In this document: positions 31,602-42,730 of the stretch, piece by piece
How the letters are laid out: each line of letters starts with the position of its first letter
How positions within the stretch are numbered: the first letter of the stretch is position 1
DNA from: Prinia subflava
Taxonomy: Eukaryota > Chordata > Aves > Passeriformes > Cisticolidae
Length of the DNA stretch: 64,000 nt
Direction of reading: 5' to 3'
Assembly: GCF_021018805.1 (NCBI RefSeq)
Contig: NW_026960607.1
Location: 2,792,501 to 2,856,500, forward strand
Program-made: the position numbers and the translations under genes
The notes under the pieces: generated by a model
Databases searched by the model: none
What the model was told of the DNA's origin: nothing
Seen by the model: the letters and a program-made list of their open reading frames with translations, nothing else

Positions 31602-33382
31602 GACATAAGTATTATATTGGAAATTAAGGAAGCAACAAATGCCAATGGCATTTTATACTAAATTAATCTATAACTACTACTTCTAGTATTTAGTTTCAAA
31701 TTTGTTTCTTCAAAATTTTAGTTTTCTCTCAGAACAGAAGAAGTATGAAAGAGAGAAAAATATATCAGTGCTTCTGGCTGTGTATCAGGTCCCCTTTTTT
31801 TGTACTAACTCATTGAATAACTTTTCTTTGAATTTATAACTGATAAGTTGTGGACTGTTGAAAACACCTGAGAACAGAATAGCTTCAGCTCTGGTTTGTG
31901 GAAGGGAGTAGATGCTCAACAGATACTTGATCAAACTTTTGCACAGAATACTGAGGATCTCAGAAAGTGACAAAGTAACTGAAAGGAAAAAAAAGGATAG
32001 AAGAGAAAGAAACATCCAAAATTTTGTAACAATTTACAGGAAATACTACAGCGAGTGAACTGGAAATACTTTTAAAGCAATAACTTGGGGTTAAATTTGT
32101 TATTGAGAAGGGGAAGAGTAGCATTAGACAGCATGGTATTGTTGTTTTTTCCCCCCTTAGATTTTTTTAATATTGATTTCTTTCTCAAAGAAAGACACTC
32201 ACCTTTGAAATACTGAGCATGATTCATATAGATCTTATTTATTCCAGAGTGCTCCAGCCATGTTTTATTGTGTCTTGCCATTGGTATTATCCAAGCTAGC
32301 AAGTTCTATTGGTTTTAGGGAAGGGATGTATCACTGGAAATTAAAGATTATGGACACAGCAGTGTCAGGCAAAACATCAGCCATGTGCTTGCTGGAAGAG
32401 CAGAAATTAAAAAAAAATCACACCTTCAGCTGACCCACTGCGGCATGGATTTTATACACTTATGTCCAGTGATGCTGTGAGACCACGTACACAGTTAAGG
32501 TAGGTCATTATGGTGCTATGGCAGTCAATATAGCCAGGCAGTTTGATGAATGCCTGACCCAGCATATGCAGGGCTAAGTGCCCCAAGACTGCTCCTAACA
32601 CACTACCTTAAGCTCAGAGAAAAGGCAACCAGTCTACCATCAGTTTAAAGAGACTTGAAAAAACAGAATGGAGGCTGAGGTATCAAGTCGAGAGAAATAT
32701 TTGTATCATTGACAGTCCAACAAGAGATTTGGAATCATTATCAAGTTTGTTTGATAAGGAAGAGAAAAAAAAGAAAGAAAACCAAAAGGAAAGGAAACCA
32801 AAGATGAACTTCAGATTAGAAAACAAAATTTTTTATCTTGTACAAGCTTTCCTTTGAAAAGTATTTTATATTTTCCTCTGGAATGCAATGCATTACTCCA
32901 AACAGATCCTGTCTCTCTCCAAATTCACAATGGTAGCTGGGTATTGTAGGGACTACAGCTGAAGACTGAATTTTATATGTAAGCATCTTTATTCAGCAGT
33001 AATGGCAAATAAAAGGAAAACACTACATACCAATGTTGAAAGAACATTTGGTAAAGCCCAGCTCTCCAGCAGACCAAGCTCCAAGACATGAACCCATCAG
33101 TTCCTTGTGCCTAAGCATCTTTAATCAGTTAATTTTGACAGGTCTTTGTACCTTGTACCATTTATTTCCTGAAGGTTGTTGCCTGTTATGAAACATTCAT
33201 ACTTCTATTGACTTATTAACTGATTTAGCCAAAAGTCAGAGATATTCAGACTCTAGGTGTTAGAGCAGCACAATGGCATTCAGTTCGCATGAGACATCTT
33301 CAAATGCTATATAAATAATGTTTTCCATCATGCGCATCCTCACTGTGCAATCTGACTGGTGTCTTTATGTGGATCCATGGTA
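31602..33382. other. AT-rich intergenic sequence (1.8 kb)
   Basis: No gene, RNA or repeat family recognised. Confidence 0.5.
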
Positions 33383-33735
33383 ATTCACTGCCAGATAATA
33401 CACGTTGTCCTTGGGTGGCCGCATGTCCCCAGCAGGCTGTGCCTGGGCAGCTGCCTCAGCCCTGAGGGAGGCAGAGCTGCAGGAGCCCACAGCTCTCTGC
33501 CAGCCACTTTCCAGAGCTCCCTGCTCCAGCTGGCAGGGCCTCAGCGCCCACCCTGTGCACGGATGGACGCGCCAGGCCCAGCTTGCTGCCCTCATGGCGG
33601 CACTCTTGGCCCCAGAGCTCTACCAGGGCTTCTCCAGGGGCCCTTCCTGCAGCCTTTCAGTCCCTGCATGGGACCCAGCAGAGACCTGCAGAGGGGCTGT
33701 GTACAGGGGCCTGCAGGGACAGCACCAGGGCCGGT
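33383..33735 (+). repeat. GC-rich block joined to a CR1 tail
   Basis: About 350 bp of Ser/Pro/Ala-rich-looking, GC-rich sequence runs directly into a CR1 3' end. Overlapping frames on both strands are open because of base composition. No tRNA-like A/B boxes are apparent. It could be an upstream part of a GC-rich CR1 subfamily or a separate fragment. Confidence 0.4.
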
Positions 33736-33987
33736 GGCTTCCCACTGACAGGATGAGCTTAGGCTGCAGATGTGAAAGGAATTGTGGCCTCTGAGGCTGC
33801 TGAGGCCCTGGCCCATGCTGTCCACAGGAGCTGTGGCTGCCCCAGCCCTGGAAGTGTTCCAGGCCAGGTTGGATGGGGCTTGGAGCAACCTGACCTAGCG
33901 GAAGGTGTCCCTGGCCTTGGCAGCACAGCTGGAACAGGACAATTTCTAAGGACCCTTCCAACCCAAGCCATTCTGTGATTCTGTGAT
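33736..33987 (+). repeat. CR1 LINE 3' end
   Basis: Contains gccaggttggatggggctt, gagcaacctgacctagcgga and the terminal 'attctgtgattctgtgat'. Non-coding and 5'-truncated. Confidence 0.88.
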
Positions 33988-34465
33988 CAGAGGGCCTGGG
34001 AGTGGTCAGGTTTAATTTCTGTTTAGAGGCAATTCAGCACTGAGTTTGGTTGAGTTCAAGGAGAAAATTCACAGGCTCAGATTCACAGCGTGTGATATTC
34101 ACCAATACCATAGGTCTGGCCGAGATCAATAAAGTCTTGCATGCTCCAGATTCCGCAATATTGCATTTTATTGAAACAAAGCAAAGCAGTTTCCAGCTTG
34201 CCACTCATAAATGCACTAAGTATACAGCATTAATATGGGTTGCAACAGATACTGACACTAAATATGTGCTCTATTATTATTATTTAAATGTAATTACATA
34301 ATCAACTCTATAGAATTACTTTTAATCATTACATAATAATTACATATTTCATATCTTTGATATTATTTATATTAGTATATTGCTTTGTTTTATTGTATTG
34401 CACTATTCTATATGATAATTGGTAAACTTTATTGTATATAATTTGTATGCACAATATATAAATAT
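33988..34465. other. AT-rich intergenic sequence
   Basis: Very AT-rich toward 34260-34470. No feature recognised. Confidence 0.5.
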
Positions 34466-34470
34466 GTATG

Positions 34471-35857
34471 TGTCCTGGTTTGAGGGGAAGTGAGTTCTCC
34501 AGGAAGTTGTGGTCAAACCAATCAGTGGTCAGGTTTGAATGTTGGCACCTCCAGTGGCCACTGAGGAGTTGGACACGCCTCTGAGGACACAAGGGGTTAA
34601 AAGCAAGGACTCCCAGAGGGACTTCCTCTTTCTGGTTCTGCTTTAAGCAGAGGAGCCTCTTCTCCCCTGCCCAGCTTTCAAGGTTGGGTGGGGGAGGGGG
34701 AAACCATGCGGCCGATCTTAGGTAGGCCAGTGCCCCGGGGGGGGGGGAAAGAGAGCAAACAGGACTGGAGCTGGGCCAGCCCCATCCAGGATGGAGGGGT
34801 GGAGAACTTCTGGAGGTGCCTGCCGTCCTCCCGTCCCTTCCCGTCGTGTCCCCGTCCTCCCCCCCCCTCGTCCCGTCTCCTCCCCCCCCAGGGAGAAGGT
34901 GCTGAGCTGCGTGTGGGAGTTGCCGTGCCTGCAAGTGCCTGAGCCTGTGGCCCTGCCGGGAGCCAGAAACTTTTAACTCTTTCTGAGGCAGAAGAAAACT
35001 ATTCCCAGACTTTGATTCTCATGGCTGGTGGTTTCAGAAGTGAGAGAGACAGCCTGGGACCGAGATGATAAAGGATGATGAAAAGAACCCCCAGATGGGC
35101 AGAGATGAAGAGAAGTGGGCTGGACTTTTCTTGCTTAATGTTAGCCATAGATGGACCCTGAATTCTCCTGAACATAAATAAGACTGTATTTGGTTGGATG
35201 CATTTGGCTCAAAACCAAAGACTTTGTGGCCTGTTCTTGGAACCCTTGGCCCCAGGGGTAAATGTGGGGGGGACTTCTAGTTCCAATATGAGAAAATGGC
35301 TGGTTTTTGGTACTTGTCCAAACATCCTTAAAAGAGCCCTTTATGCGGTTTTGGCCCATGGACAGTGGTGAGAGCACTGGACATGGAAAGGAGGGTGTCA
35401 CCATGGCAGACTTCTCCGGATGATGCCATGGGTGACGTGGGAACACAGGAGGGTGGACCTGTGTTTCCTGTGGGGGGTCTATGGTGCGAGACTTCTCTCT
35501 CCCTGGATGGATTGAAGATTGTTTTTTTGAGTGATGATGACTTTGATTGGGGAACCCAGGGTTTTGGTTTAAGCAAGTAAGATGAGGGTAATGTGCAAGT
35601 GTTAACCATTCAGGCATGTAAGGGATGGAAATTGGGGGAGGAGAAGAAATGTTCTGGGAGGTTTTCATTTCTGTTTCTGGGTGTTTGGGTTTTCTTTTCT
35701 TTTGTGTTCTCTGTGGTTATGTAATTTAATAAAGTTTTTTTCTATTTCAAGTTTTGGGCCTGCTCTGCTCTGTTCTTGACCACATCTCACAGTAGTTCAT
35801 TAGGAAAAATATACACTCATGGGTGCATTGGCATTTGGCCAGCGCCAACCCATGACA
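34471..35857 (+). repeat. Solo LTR, 1387 bp
   Basis: Runs from TGTCCTGG to CATGACA with a perfect 5-bp duplication GTATG at 34466-34470 and 35858-35862. AATAAA is at 35728-35733. Same family as 26310-27717 and 47574-48912. The 5-bp duplication points to an ERVL-type integrase. Confidence 0.92.
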
Positions 35858-35862
35858 GTATG

Positions 35863-36390
35863 AAATAAAAATCTAGATTCTTATATATACAAAATTTCAG
35901 GTCAGCTCCAACACAGTTGGTCCAATACTGACCTGTCTCTTCCAGAGACAAGGAGATTTTTCCTCTTGGTCTTTTTTGCCCTGTTTCTTTTTCTGTCCCA
36001 CATTCCTGCTTCTTTCATAGTCCGCTTTTCGGCCCTTCTCAAAGGCCAGGAACAACTACATGTTTCAGGTGGGGTTTGGTGACTTTGGCCCTGCATGTAT
36101 GGCATGTGGTCTCTTCATGTGCTTTTTTAGGAGTAGGAGAGTTCATACATAAGCAGAGCTTTATGCAGATCTGGTGCCTTTTTTTGGAAAATGATACAAG
36201 GAGGTAGAATAAGTCCTCCCATGGCACTCCACCAGCTGAGGTGGCAGGAGAGGCTGTGGGACCTTCGCCAGAGCCTTTGCACACATCCTCTTCTCCTTAA
36301 GGCACCAAATTTGTACTATGAGGTGCTTCTCTGCTGCCAGGTGCAAGCAGCCCAAGTGCAGCTCTGTGCTCCTATCCATGACTCCCCGCC
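35863..36390. other. 3' flank of the ITPRIPL1-like gene
   Basis: About 530 bp between a solo LTR and the gene's poly(A) signal. No coding feature recognised. Confidence 0.5.
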
Positions 36391-36396
36391 TTTATT
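36391..36396 (-). terminator. Poly(A) signal of the ITPRIPL1-like gene
   Basis: AATAAA on the minus strand begins only a few bases after the TGA at 36400-36402, which would give an unusually short 3' UTR. Confidence 0.65.
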
Positions 36397-36399
36397 CAT

Positions 36400-38007
36400 T
36401 CAGTCTTCACCAAGAAGAATTCTTTTGAACCACTTCCGCAGAACCTGGTACTCACTTGTCACCTGCCTGTGGGCGGCCGATTGCTGCACCAGGTGATGGA
36501 AGAGATTGTATGTCTTACCCGTTTGAACATCTCGGGGTAAATGGATGTCCCGAGGAAGCCTCCGGTTACCCACAATGAAGTGGTTGAGGCGTTTTGCTTG
36601 CACACATAAGTGCAGGGTCTCAATGATATCCACCAGTCACACCAGTAAATCTCCCCTGTGCCATGATGCCACGGGTACGACACTGAGTAGGTGCATGACA
36701 ATGGTCTTCATGGTGTAGGTGGAAAAGCCTATGCCCAGCTGATTATGGATGAAGAACTACAGGCATCTGAGGTGCAAACTCTCAGGTGGGGCCTGCCTGG
36801 TGGTGTGGTTGAAGAACTTCATCTCTGCCACAGCATAAGTCTCGGGCCAGGTTGTGCTTGGGGTGTAGGCCTCTGTAGTCTGGCTGCTCACAAAGATGTC
36901 TGAGCCATCTCTCAACACCCCAAACAGCATCTCGATCCTGAAGCTTTCTCTGCCATTGGTCACCTTGAATTGGCAGGAGCGTCTGGAGGGCAGCAGCGTT
37001 AAGTGCCAATTGTGTGACTGAGACAAAGCTGGCCAGACTGCTTTCACCAGTTGGTAGAACCAGAGGGCAGTTTTGTGCACATCCAGGTAGGGGTCGGTGC
37101 ACAGGGTGTCTAGGAGGCTGGGATCCTGATTGCTCCTCAGCTCCTCTTCAGGGTGGTGCAGGAAGCACAGCATGTTCTCCCCCTGCTGCTCTCCTGTGCA
37201 GGTGCACTCCAGCTGCACACGGACATGGAAGTTCCTCACGCGCCTCTGCCCTGCAGAGTCCAGCTCCAGGTGGAAGCTGTGGCCTTGGGGAGGAGTCATG
37301 GGTATGAGCACCTGATACACAACATCCTGCTCACGGGGACTCCAACCTTCAAAGGCACTGCCCACCCCAATGGCTTGTCTCAGGACTGGGTAGAAACTGT
37401 TTGATAAGACATGTCCAAAGTAAGCTATATAGTTATCCATGAGGCCAGTTGTCCACTCACAGCCTTTCTGCAGGTCCTGTACAGGCCACTGTATGCACTC
37501 CATTACGATTCTTCCAACGTTATCATCAAAATAATTTCTTTCTTCTTGGACTTCATTTGCCACATCATTGTTGTTTTCCACATTTGCAACCCCATGGACA
37601 ACTGCATTTTCAACATCATCTTCTTCATTAACAGCAGCATTGCCAGCCTCCTCTTCATTTCCAACATTACCTTCTTCATTTGCCTCTACATTTCTGACTT
37701 CCTCTTCAGCTGCACCATTGTTTTCTTCTTCATACTCCTCTCTCCTCAGGCTACTTTTCCACACAATAAACCAGAGGACCAAGGCAAGGATCAGGAGTAC
37801 AGCAACAGCTAAGAGCTGCAAGAGCTGCACTTGCTTCAGGGTGAGCTGCTCCACCTCCTGCTCCAGCCAAATCCTCTCCCATTCCAGGTGCTTTGCACGC
37901 ACTTCCATGCGCAGACATGTTTCCTCCTCCCAAACATCACCCACGGCCTGTGGGTACTGGATGAGGTTTTTCAAGAGTATGAAAAGGAATACTATGGAGT
38001 TCATGGT
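36400..38007 (-). pseudogene. ITPRIPL1-like: ITPRIPL1-like protein, exon 2, with two in-frame stops
   Basis: Members of this family are membrane proteins with a Mab-21-like domain. Coding starts at the ATG 38004-38002 (ACCATGA context), directly after a splice acceptor. The product has a hydrophobic N-terminus, a Glu/Lys/Leu coiled-coil stretch to about residue 62, a transmembrane helix (about 65-82), an acidic Glu/Asn-rich linker (about 91-157) and a Mab-21-like region with IGVGSAFEGW, LIPMTPPQG and FHLELD. The frame runs 534 codons to TGA 36400-36402, but TAG at 36757-36759 (codon 416) and TGA at 36637-36639 (codon 456) interrupt it. Sequence after both stops still reads as family-like C-terminus. 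Either a recent pseudogene or a truncated 415-residue product. Retained intron and TATA box rule out a processed copy. Confidence 0.85.
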
Positions 38008-38305
38008 CTGCAGGAGGATGAAGAGAAGGCCTTGAGTGGGGCTGCGAGGGAGGGAAGTACTGCTTGCTGGAGGGAGGGCAGGATGCTCAGGGATCTGGGG
38101 GCAGGAAGGACAGGGCCCCAGACAGCTGGCAGGACTCAAGGCCTGTCCTGCTGCCCCAGCAGCAGCAGCTGCAGCACCATGGCCTGCCCAAGGTTCTCCC
38201 ATGAGGGGCTGTCGCTGTATGCAGGGGGAGAACCCAGCCCCAGGTGAGGCATTTCTGCCCCGGCCCTTGTCCCCAGCCCAGCCTCCCCAGCACATGCTCA
38301 CTCAC
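38008..38305 (-). other. 298-bp 5' UTR intron of the ITPRIPL1-like gene
   Basis: On the minus strand a consensus donor GTGAGT begins at 38305. A pyrimidine-rich tract with CTGCAG acceptor ends at 38008, three bases before the start codon. The long minus-strand open frame that extends through this interval to 38301 is GC-rich intron, not coding. Confidence 0.7.
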
Positions 38306-38321
38306 CGCTTGCCCAAGCAAT
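38306..38321 (-). other. Inferred short non-coding exon 1
   Basis: Lies between the donor at 38305 and the start expected about 28 bp downstream of the TATA box. Its 5' end is inferred from spacing only. Confidence 0.45.
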
Positions 38322-38348
38322 GCCAGGCCAGCCTTACCTGCTGGGGCC

Positions 38349-38355
38349 TTTTATA
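38349..38355 (-). promoter_or_regulatory. TATA box of the ITPRIPL1-like gene
   Basis: TATAAAA on the minus strand, correctly spaced from exon 1. Upstream at about 38378-38398 are CRE-like half sites (TGATGTCA and TGTCAC). Confidence 0.65.
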
Positions 38356-38654
38356 GCTGTCCCCATTGTGACACATCCCCTGTGATGTCACAGGTGTCAC
38401 AGCACATCACAACCCAGCCAACCCCACCCTTTGTCCCTGCCCTGGCTCAGCCACTCAGGGTGGCCCTGATGTAATGCTTAAGGCTGCCTTTGTGTGAATC
38501 TTCTTCTAAGAACTCCCACTGTTCTTTCTTTTGGACTTCTTTGCATCTGCCCTTCATTGGCAATCTCCTAGATCTCTATGTTGGAAGGCACCCCTGAGCA
38601 TCAAGTCTAAGCTTTGATTTTTTACTGGTTGAGGTGCACTTAAGTCTCGGAGTC
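38356..38654 (-). other. Upstream region of the ITPRIPL1-like gene
   Basis: About 300 bp with CRE-like elements near 38380-38400 and Pro/Cys-type GC-rich sequence to 38475. Otherwise no feature is recognised. Confidence 0.4.
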
Positions 38655-38912
38655 AGTGAGGTTGAAAAATCCCTGAAGATCACACAGTCCAACTTCAAAC
38701 TTAACACTGCCTACTGCACCAATCAGTCAGGTCCCCAAATGCCACATCCACATGACTTTGAAACCTTTCTGAGGGTGGTGACTCAGCCATTTCCCTAGGC
38801 AGCCTGTTCCCAAGCTTGATATCCTTTTTTTTGGAGGAATATTTCCTAGACATCCCATCGAAAGCTCCTGTGGCACAACCTGAGCTCATTTTCCTCTGGT
38901 CATCTTGTTTGT
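38655..38912 (-). repeat. CR1 LINE fragment
   Basis: The plus strand shows the reverse-complement CR1 landmarks: aatgccacatccacatga, 'ccctaggcagcctgttccca' and 'ttcctctggtcat'. Old, diverged copy. Confidence 0.8.
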
Positions 38913-39763
38913 TCCCTGTGCTAATATAATGACCCCCACCTAGCTACAACCTCCCTTCGGGGACCATCTGCACCGTGTCAGGTGGCTAGGCTGTGAAGCC
39001 AGCTCCTCGCAGAGGAAAGGTGCTGCTTTTCCACTGTAGTTCCCATGATCCAGAGGGACAAAAGGGGTTGTTTGTGGGCAGAAGAGTTTCTGGCTGCCTG
39101 GAAGTGTTTCCATGTGAGGAGAAGCTTTGTTCCAAATGCATCAACCTAGGGAATCCATCCCTTTCCAAGCAGAATTAAAAATCAGAATTTTCCTTGTAGA
39201 AAATGGAAAGGTTTGGAGTGAAAGTCAGTGCTGGGATGTCCCTGGATGTCCGTGTGGGTTTTGCTAACCTGCAAGGCCAGACTGTGAAGAGGGGATCTCA
39301 GGTGAAATCCAGCTTAGGCTACAGCTTTCTGCCATGGTGTTTTTGGAGCCTTGGAGGGAAAGATTGAGTGGCTTGCAGTGACTTTGACCAGCTCTCCTGC
39401 TAACAGCACTGGGCATCCCGAGGCTGTTTGGTCTCAACACAAGCAAGAGCAGGAAGAAACCCTCACCTGGCTTTATGGAACCCTGAGATGAGCAAAGACG
39501 AGGAGTGTGCAGAGAAGAGACCATCTGCACCTCACAGCAGCTTCTCTCAGTCATCAATCACAGAAAATTCAAACATTACTGTTTGGGTTTGGAGTTGCTG
39601 TTGTGTATTGTTCAGAGATTTTTAGCATCAGGAAAAACTGTGGCAATTTCAGTGCTGGAGACCTGGATTTGAATGGTCCCCTCCCAATGCTGTGTAGATG
39701 GATCTCAAAATTGTGCCTTTGCCCCTCTCCTATGTTATGATGTGTCACTTCAAGGGGTTGATG
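38913..39763. other. Intergenic sequence
   Basis: No gene or repeat recognised. Confidence 0.5.
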
Positions 39764-39769
39764 GATAAC

Positions 39770-40161
39770 TGAAGGCTAGGACTCTATCTTGGGGTTGGAG
39801 ACAGAGCAACGCAGGTCCGACCAATATGGTTATAACATACGTTCTCCTCTCTATTCACGAAATGGCCGGTTATATACAGTAAGAACAGTTTACAATAACA
39901 GGTGCATTTCTATTGGCAGTGAGCATGGACAAATATGTAAACAATCACAGTTTAAGGCAGCTACTGTGTCTTTACAGTAATTGCCCTATTCTATTGATAC
40001 CCATACCTTAACCCAATTTCTAGCTGCGCCACAAGCTTATCTACTTCTACACAGGCCAAAAGCTGAGGCCTAGCAGGCCCAAATCTGAGGCCCAGTTTGG
40101 GATAGCTCAAATCTCATTCCACAGCACATTATACCCACGATCTCTAAGAAATTCGGTTACA
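39770..40161 (-). repeat. Solo LTR, 392 bp, same family as the class II provirus
   Basis: Flanked by the 6-bp repeat GATAAC at 39764-39769 and 40162-40167. Similar to 28853-29252 (inverted) and to the provirus LTRs at 41822 and 50905. Confidence 0.9.
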
Positions 40162-40167
40162 GATAAC

Positions 40168-41815
40168 AGCATTTCTCTTTTCTCACCTTGTGCTCAGGAG
40201 CTGGGAGAGCTGCTGACCTTTCCCTCTCACCCCAGCTTGACCCTAAAAGGTTTCTGCAGTAGGGTAAGGTAGCATGTGGCCAGTGGCTCAGCTGCCAGCA
40301 CCAGTGCTAGCCAGTGTGGAAGGCTCATGTGTATGGCTTGAGTCAGCTCACAACTGCCAGCATCTGGGCTGCGTCCTGCCCCACATTCATCCTTTATCTT
40401 TATTCATCTATTATCTAGCAGTTTATCAGTCATCATCTTAAGCACCCATCCCTTCCTTTGCAACACTTTATATTTTTCAGGTCAGCTCACTGTTGCCTTA
40501 ATGTGCACTAACAATTCCTTATTTTTCTCCAGCCTTTTTCCTCCATGAAACCTCACTTCTGACAAAAAAAGTATTTAGATACCATGACAATAAAGGGTTT
40601 GTGTATGTGTGTCTGGGTACAAAACATGGACTGCAAGAAATAAAAACTTCTGACTGGGCACTGACAGAAGTAAAAACTAACTGACTCTTAGAGTGTGGGG
40701 TGGGTGTCCAGGACTGGAAGCTGGAAGATGAAACCAACTATCTTCCCATACACATGGGACATCCTTCTCATTTGTGAATAGCTTCTGTTAGCAAGCAGGA
40801 AGACAGAGGAGAGGCTGAGATATTTATACTCTCAAGAGCTGGAAGAGCCACCCTGGATGGCACCAGTCAGAGCTGTTCTCCCATGTCAGAGATCAGCACA
40901 TTGCGTCACCCTCTTAAAAGGTCTGCTGGCTGCGCTCCTTCCCAGCACTGACAGCTTTAGAGAGAAGTGATGAGGAAAATTTTATAGCAGCAAAGAATTA
41001 TTCTGAACCAGGGTAATATTCAACTCAGCTGCTCAGTGTGTATGCAGTTACATAACTAATGCCAAATAAGCCAAAGTATATTTACCAGGTATATTAAAAA
41101 AAAATCACAGAGGTACAATAACATAGTTCTACCTTAGTGAATAGTTTTTCCTAGGTAGAAGAAGTATTTAAATATTGTATAGACCATTAGTTAAAGCAAA
41201 TTAGTTGCTTGAAGATGAGGAGGAAGATAGCTTTTTAAATCTGCTTTAATGTAAAATTCTGGAAATTTCCTTTCCATTTCAAGTAGTTTATTCAAACTGA
41301 ATCATGAGGATGTCAGAGTATCAAAATGTCATGTTATGATGTTTTTGGAGGATTTCAACTTTATATTTAATGATACTACTTGTGCCTGCATTGAGAAGTA
41401 TCCATGGAAACAGTGCAGTAATTCATAAACTGTAGAGCTGTATTAAGTCTCTCTACCACAAATACTTTTCAGCAAGAAAATCAAGAGGACACTTTATGTC
41501 GGTGTTGCACAGCTAAAGAGGATCTCTCTTAACTCAATGTTTTGAGACATTGACAGTATATAAAATTATTCAGTATTTTCTGACTTAAAGAACTGAGAAA
41601 ACCAGATCAGAACCATAAAATTCTCACCTTCCCAAGCAGATAACGTATCACAAAAAAAGCGCCTGAGTATAAGTTTTCACGTGAACTATCAAGTATAAAG
41701 TTGAAGTGAAACTGCTTCTATGAGGTGTTTTTTTTTTTTTTTAATAGAAAATTATAGTGGAATAAATAAAAGATAAATACTCTGCTGGCACCTAGAGTAT
41801 GAGTTAAGTATCAGA
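40168..41815. other. Intergenic sequence (1.6 kb)
   Basis: No gene or repeat recognised. Confidence 0.5.
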
Positions 41816-41821
41816 GCTAAG

Positions 41822-42212
41822 TGAAACCAGGGTTCCTATATGGAAGCTGGAACAGAGCAATGCAAGATACGACCAATATGGTTACAACATACGTTCTCCT
41901 CTTTATTCCCGAAATGGCTGCTTTTATACAGTGCAGAATAATTTAGTTGCAGGTGTATTTTTATTGGCATTCAGCGTGAACAACTATGTAAACTATCCCA
42001 GTTTAAGGCAGCTACCGTGTCCTCACTCTAATTGTCCTATACAGTCTATGCACACACCTTAACCTAATTTCTAACTGCGCCACAAAACTTATCTATTCTA
42101 CATGGGCCAAAATCTGAGGCTTAGCAGGCCCAAATAGGAGGCCCAGTTTGGGATAGCTCAAATCTCATTCCACAGCACATCATGCCCACCATCTCTAAGA
42201 AATTCGGTTACA
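41822..42212 (-). repeat. 3' LTR of the class II provirus
   Basis: 391 bp, TG to CA on the minus strand. TATAAAA (minus) at 41932-41938 and AATAAA (minus) at 41902-41907. Confidence 0.93.
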
Positions 42213-42232
42213 GTTCCCTCTTTTTCCTTTTG
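42213..42232 (-). promoter_or_regulatory. Polypurine tract of the class II provirus
   Basis: The minus strand reads as an A/G-only run ending GAGGGAAC directly before the TG of the 3' LTR. Confidence 0.75.
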
Positions 42233-42280
42233 AGCTACCCAAACTAATTCTAAGGCACGGCTGGCTAATTTTTGCATACA

Positions 42281-42730
42281 TCATATCAAGCAAGGCACGA
42301 TAATTAAGATAACTATAATAACAATGGGTATCACTATACTAAAACGGATCAAATCCTTGATCCACCCAGTAAAACCCCATGATCCAAGCCATTTGTCAGT
42401 GTCTACAACTACAATTTTTTTCATGTTATCTTTTAACTGTGACAGCTGCTTGTAAATTGATTGCAAATGGTCTGATAAATTCATGCAGCACATGCCCTCA
42501 AATTCTTCACATCCATGCCCTTGTGCTAAAAGGAGGAAGTCCACTGCGGCTCTGTTTTGAAGAACAGCATGACGAATATCATTAACATCTTTGGCAAGCT
42601 CACTTAGTAGATTGGATGTTATATTAGTTTTCCTGTCCAGCAGGCTAAATTTTTTAATTGCATAAGGGCTTGAGCTGAAGCAACTCCTGGGGCAAAAAAT
42701 GATGCTGAAATTACAGCTGCAGGTTGCCAT
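42281..42730 (-). pseudogene. env: Env transmembrane subunit (TM) region
   Basis: This frame carries the envelope membrane-fusion subunit: an N-terminal helical segment, a heptad-repeat stretch, then a conserved loop with a CX6CC motif (CEEFEGMCC), and a C-terminal membrane anchor of Ile/Val residues with a very short tail. CX6CC is the gamma-type envelope pattern shared by alpha-, gamma- and some betaretroviruses. The frame differs from that of the surface subunit and overlaps it at 42619-42730, so a one-base indel, probably in the A run near 42650, separates the two. This copy cannot make a joined envelope. Confidence 0.88.

Noticed and set aside
33359..33961. Open frames on both strands in the GC-rich/CR1 region
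   Set aside because: They overlap a CR1 tail and depend on base composition. No domain.
38008..38301. N-terminal extension of the ITPRIPL1-like frame to 38301
   Set aside because: A consensus donor and acceptor show this is the 5' UTR intron. Coding starts at 38004.
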